DNA of 64,000 nt from Gallionella sp. (lineage in GTDB: Bacteria > Pseudomonadota > Gammaproteobacteria > Burkholderiales > Gallionellaceae): the NCBI GenBank assembly GCA_028710565.1, contig JAQTTV010000006.1:62001-126000 (forward strand), in the 5' to 3' direction. A program made the translations under genes and the position numbers. Positions 60,868 through 64,000 of this stretch are shown here, one piece after another; position 1 is the first letter of the stretch; each line of letters begins with the position of its first letter. The notes under the pieces were generated by a model that saw only the letters and a program-made list of their open reading frames with translations, had not been told where the DNA came from and searched no databases.

Positions 60868-61854
60868 ATGACCACTCCTCTTACGTCAGAGCAACGAGAA
60901 CTTTGTCAGGCGAATAAAACTGTCTCAGATAAGCTCTCACGATTTTTATCAAATGTTCCAGACGTAAAGGAAGAGTCCGTCACAGATTATCTGATGTGGA
61001 AGTGGCGAGAGTTGGATGTAAAATTCAATTACTTGAACGTTTCGAGTTTTACTCGCTACGTCGAAAATAAGGAAACGGGTGCTGACTTTGAAATGGAGTT
61101 ATGGCTAGTTGGAGACGAATTTAGTTTTCCCATTGTCTTTCAAGCGAAAAAGCTCAAGCACTCAAGAGGTGCGCACAAGGGAAAATTGAATTATCCAAAA
61201 GGGACGCAAGCGCAATTGTCGATGCTGCTTAGCTACGCGAGATCGAATAAACGTATCCCTTTTTACATTTTCTACACGCCAGAAGAAATTTACAAAACGC
61301 AGTGCTGTAGAAATTTTGGTTGCAGAGAGGCGTTCGAGGTCGAGAATAGGCAAGGTCAGAAAACTCAACCATGGCAACATCAAAAAAGTGGCATGTTCAT
61401 TATGGATGCGCATACTGTCAAAAAATTTGCGGATGGTGAGATTAAGAATAGAGACTTACTCCAGTTGTGCACCCCATTTTTCTGTATTTTTTGTTGCAAC
61501 GAAAGAGAGTACTTCTTTGAGCAACTTATCAATAAACCACCATTTGATGCAGCAAAATATCCAACTGCTTTACTCCCAAAATACGTCAAAATGTTGCTCA
61601 CGGAGAGATATTCGTATTCTCCCGAAGAATTGTCAGCAATCAAAAATGATCGGCGGGAAGAACAGCTCAAACAAGATATAACTTCAGTTATTGAAGAAAA
61701 TCAGTTACGGAAATTTCACATCGTCAGCGTTTATGATATGCGTAGTGAACAAAGTACACTCAAGCTGGGACATCAGCTTGCATCAGCTAACGAAATACCC
61801 CATCCCAATGATCTGACCCATGTGGAATACGATAAAGGCAAATGGAAAACATAA
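60868..61854 (+). CDS. PD-(D/E)XK-like nuclease-motif protein of unknown function
   Basis: EESVTDYLMWKWRELD..TGADFEMELWLVGDEFSFPIVFQAKKLK. Confidence 0.6.
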   Translation: MTTPLTSEQRELCQANKTVSDKLSRFLSNVPDVKEESVTDYLMWKWRELDVKFNYLNVSSFTRYVENKETGADFEMELWLVGDEFSFPIVFQAKKLKHSRGAHKGKLNYPKGTQAQLSMLLSYARSNKRIPFYIFYTPEEIYKTQCCRNFGCREAFEVENRQGQKTQPWQHQKSGMFIMDAHTVKKFADGEIKNRDLLQLCTPFFCIFCCNEREYFFEQLINKPPFDAAKYPTALLPKYVKMLLTERYSYSPEELSAIKNDRREEQLKQDITSVIEENQLRKFHIVSVYDMRSEQSTLKLGHQLASANEIPHPNDLTHVEYDKGKWKT

Positions 61855-61857
61855 ACA

Positions 61858-62274
61858 TTGGAGGTCATTATGAATGATATGGTCAAAAATATCGCCCAAA
61901 ATTGGAGTCCGCTCTCGCCCTTGTTGGCCGTACCTCGCACGGAGGACGAATACGATGCCCGCGTAGAATTGATGAATCAACTCATTGACGAAATTGGGGA
62001 GAATGAAACGCATCCTTTGGCTAGTTTGTTGGACACGGTGGGCGCATTGGTGGCGCATTACGAAGCCGCGCACTACCCATTGCCCGATGTGCCACCGCAA
62101 GATGTGTTGGCATATTTGATGGAAGACCACCATCTGACCCAAAGCCAATTGCCCGAAGTAGGCAGTCAGGGTGTGGTTTCAGAAATTTTGCGCGGTAAAC
62201 GCCAGCTCAATACGCGACAAATTCAAGCAGTCGCACATCGTTTTGGGGTGTCGCCTAGCGTATTTTTTCATTAA
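61858..62274 (+). CDS. HigA-like HTH protein
   Basis: DVLAYLMEDHHLTQSQLPEVGSQGVVSEILRGKRQLNTRQIQAVAHRFGVSPSVFF. Confidence 0.8.
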   Translation: MEVIMNDMVKNIAQNWSPLSPLLAVPRTEDEYDARVELMNQLIDEIGENETHPLASLLDTVGALVAHYEAAHYPLPDVPPQDVLAYLMEDHHLTQSQLPEVGSQGVVSEILRGKRQLNTRQIQAVAHRFGVSPSVFFH

Positions 62275-62390
62275 GGAAACGCTGATTAAATCCGTTCGTC
62301 CTGAGTCGTGAGCTTGTCGAATGGCCGAAGGATGAATGGATTTAATTTTCCGCTCATGGTTCGACAAGCTCACCACGAACGGAAGGTTAA
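62272..62390 (+). repeat. MITE-like element, family B copy 2
   Basis: TAAGGAAACGCTGATTAAATCCGTTCGTCCTGAG..GTGAGCTTGTCGAA..TTCGACAAGCTCACCACGAACGG; starts at the TAA stop of the HTH gene. Confidence 0.75.
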
Positions 62391-62440
62391 ATAATAATCA
62401 CCTTAAATATCAACAGGATAAAACTTTAGGAGCTTATTTC

Positions 62441-62890
62441 ATGGCACACAAACCCGTACTCTCTCTCGCGGAAGCGAAAAGCATCGCAGCAGCCGCTCAA
62501 GCGGAAGCCTTGCGCAATGACTGGAAAGTGGTCATTGCGGTAGTGGATGATGGTGGTCATTTGCTGTATCTGCAACGTGAGCACGACACGTCTTTTGGTG
62601 CAGTAGAAACCGCGATTGCGAAAGCCTACGCGGCGGTGGCGTTTCAACGTCCCACCAAGATGTCAGAAGAAGCGGTGCTCAGTGGACGATTGATTCATCT
62701 GGCATTGCCACGAGTAATTCCTGCTGAAGGCGGCGTGCCGATTACGCTTGATGGCGTGTTGGTAGGTGGACTGGGTATCAGCGGCGTGCGGGCATTCCAA
62801 GATGGGCAAATTGCCGCTGCGGGTATCACTGCTTTGGAAGCAATTCAATCCAACCCAACCCAACCAACTAATTATCTATATAATCAATAA
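62441..62890 (+). CDS. GlcG/HbpS-like heme-binding family protein
   Basis: LSLAEAKSIAAAAQAEALRNDWKVVIAVVDDGGHLLYLQR. Confidence 0.85.
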   Translation: MAHKPVLSLAEAKSIAAAAQAEALRNDWKVVIAVVDDGGHLLYLQREHDTSFGAVETAIAKAYAAVAFQRPTKMSEEAVLSGRLIHLALPRVIPAEGGVPITLDGVLVGGLGISGVRAFQDGQIAAAGITALEAIQSNPTQPTNYLYNQ

Positions 62891-62891
62891 A

Positions 62892-62909
62892 TTGTGACAA
62901 TTTTGTGAC
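62892..62909 (+). promoter_or_regulatory. Pho-box-like direct repeat upstream of pstS
   Basis: TTGTGAC-AATT-TTGTGAC: two 7-bp repeats separated by 4 bp, 113 bp before pstS. Confidence 0.5.
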
Positions 62910-63022
62910 GAAATTTCGCGCTTTTCTCGGAAAAGTTTGATAGCATAGCAATCAGCTCAAGAATAAAGTTTTCTTGAGTTTGTGCGCGATTGATTCAAAA
63001 CATACACTTATTCCGTGGAGGC

Positions 63023-64000
63023 ATGATGAACAACCTACTCAAAGCCATGCTGTTAATTTCACTGCTTGGCAACGTTAACTTCGCTCAATCCATCGAAATT
63101 AAAGGAGCTGGTGCCACTTTTCCCGCGCCTCTCTATGCTAAGTGGGCAGAGGCTTATCGAAGTAAAACTGGAATAGCCATCAACTATCAAGCCGTCGGCT
63201 CCGAGCAGGGGATTCAGCAGATTAGTGATAAAGCAGTTGACTTTGGTGCGTCAGATATTCCCCTCAGCTCTGCCGAGCTCAAGAAAAAGGGATTAATACA
63301 GTTTCCTGCCACGGTGGGTGGTGTTGTTCCCGTCATCAATGTGGAAGGTATCGCATCAGGTACCTTAAAGTTGGATGGTGCAACCTTGGGAGATATTTAT
63401 ATTGGTAAAATTACCCAATGGAATGACCCTGCCATCGCCGCGCTCAATAAAGGCGTAACCCTGCCAAATCGCCCCATCACAGTGGTTCATCAATCTTTTG
63501 GTTCGGGCACGAGCTTTATTTTTGGTCAATATCTCGCTGAAGTGAGCACTCCATGGAAAGCATTGGGCAACAAAGGAACCGCTTCTGAATGGAAAACTGG
63601 TCAACACATTGGACGTGGCAACAAAGCGGTTGTTGAACGATTGCGGCAAAGTGGCGGCGGAATAGCTTACGTGGAATATGCCTACGCGGCACAAAATAAT
63701 TTGAACATCGTGCAACTCAAAAACCGCGATGGTCAATTCGTCAAGGCTCATAGTGCCAGTTTTAAAGCTGCGGCGGCAAATGCAGAGTGGGAAAAATCTT
63801 CCGACTTTTACCAGCTTCTCGTGAATAAATCAGGCAAAGAGGCTTGGCCTATCACTTCTGCAACCTTTATTTTGATGCACAAAACTCAAGATCAAGCTCT
63901 CGTCGGCAAAGAAATTTTACAGTTCTTCAATTGGGCTTATCTCAATGGTCAAGGATTGACGGCACAACTTGAATATGTACACTTACCCAATAATGTGATT
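63023..64000 (+). CDS. pstS: phosphate ABC transporter substrate-binding protein PstS (truncated by window end)
   Basis: signal peptide then IEIKGAGATFPAPLYAKWAEAYRSKTGIAINYQAVGSEQGIQQI; reading frame open to 64000. Confidence 0.93.
   Translation, partial: MMNNLLKAMLLISLLGNVNFAQSIEIKGAGATFPAPLYAKWAEAYRSKTGIAINYQAVGSEQGIQQISDKAVDFGASDIPLSSAELKKKGLIQFPATVGGVVPVINVEGIASGTLKLDGATLGDIYIGKITQWNDPAIAALNKGVTLPNRPITVVHQSFGSGTSFIFGQYLAEVSTPWKALGNKGTASEWKTGQHIGRGNKAVVERLRQSGGGIAYVEYAYAAQNNLNIVQLKNRDGQFVKAHSASFKAAAANAEWEKSSDFYQLLVNKSGKEAWPITSATFILMHKTQDQALVGKEILQFFNWAYLNGQGLTAQLEYVHLPNNVI

Overview
This 64 kb window looks like proteobacterial chromosome. The exbB-exbD-lpxK-Trm112-kdsB-adk and gmk-rpoZ-spoT gene orders and the porin type suggest a beta- or gammaproteobacterium, but this is inferred from the sequence alone. 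Housekeeping genes (AmmeMemoRadiSam trio, oligopeptide permeases, tyrA, gmk/rpoZ/spoT, surE, aroC, murI, priA, ilvE, waaF, ppa, folD, xseA, exbBD, lpxK, kdsB, adk, start of pstS) are interrupted by small accessory cassettes. The main candidates are: (1) a four-gene, translationally coupled operon at 20887-26960 on the minus strand: a C-terminally hydrophobic small protein, an iSTAND-like protein, a MoxR AAA+ ATPase and a vWA-like/TM/formylglycine-synthase-fold protein, resembling NTPase-based conflict systems; (2) a 1516-aa protein with a Cap4/DUF4297-like nuclease motif, a STAND-type P-loop NTPase and a long helical C-terminus at 9122-13672; (3) an AAA ATPase plus ExK-motif protein pair inserted between exbD and lpxK; (4) a PD-(D/E)XK-like protein plus HTH protein lying between a truncated and an intact glcG-like gene; (5) a Panacea-domain pair, a PIN-domain pair, RelE/HTH and HipBA modules. 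There is also a dense cluster of perfect DnaA boxes at 54110-54695 (oriC or DnaA-titration candidate). Several families of palindromic repeats occur, some read through in frame inside genes (permease, lpxK, kdsB, vWA/FGE), along with two MITE-like families that share terminal sequence. I saw no tRNA, rRNA, CRISPR array, prophage or complete transposase. All family names come from reading motifs; no search was run.
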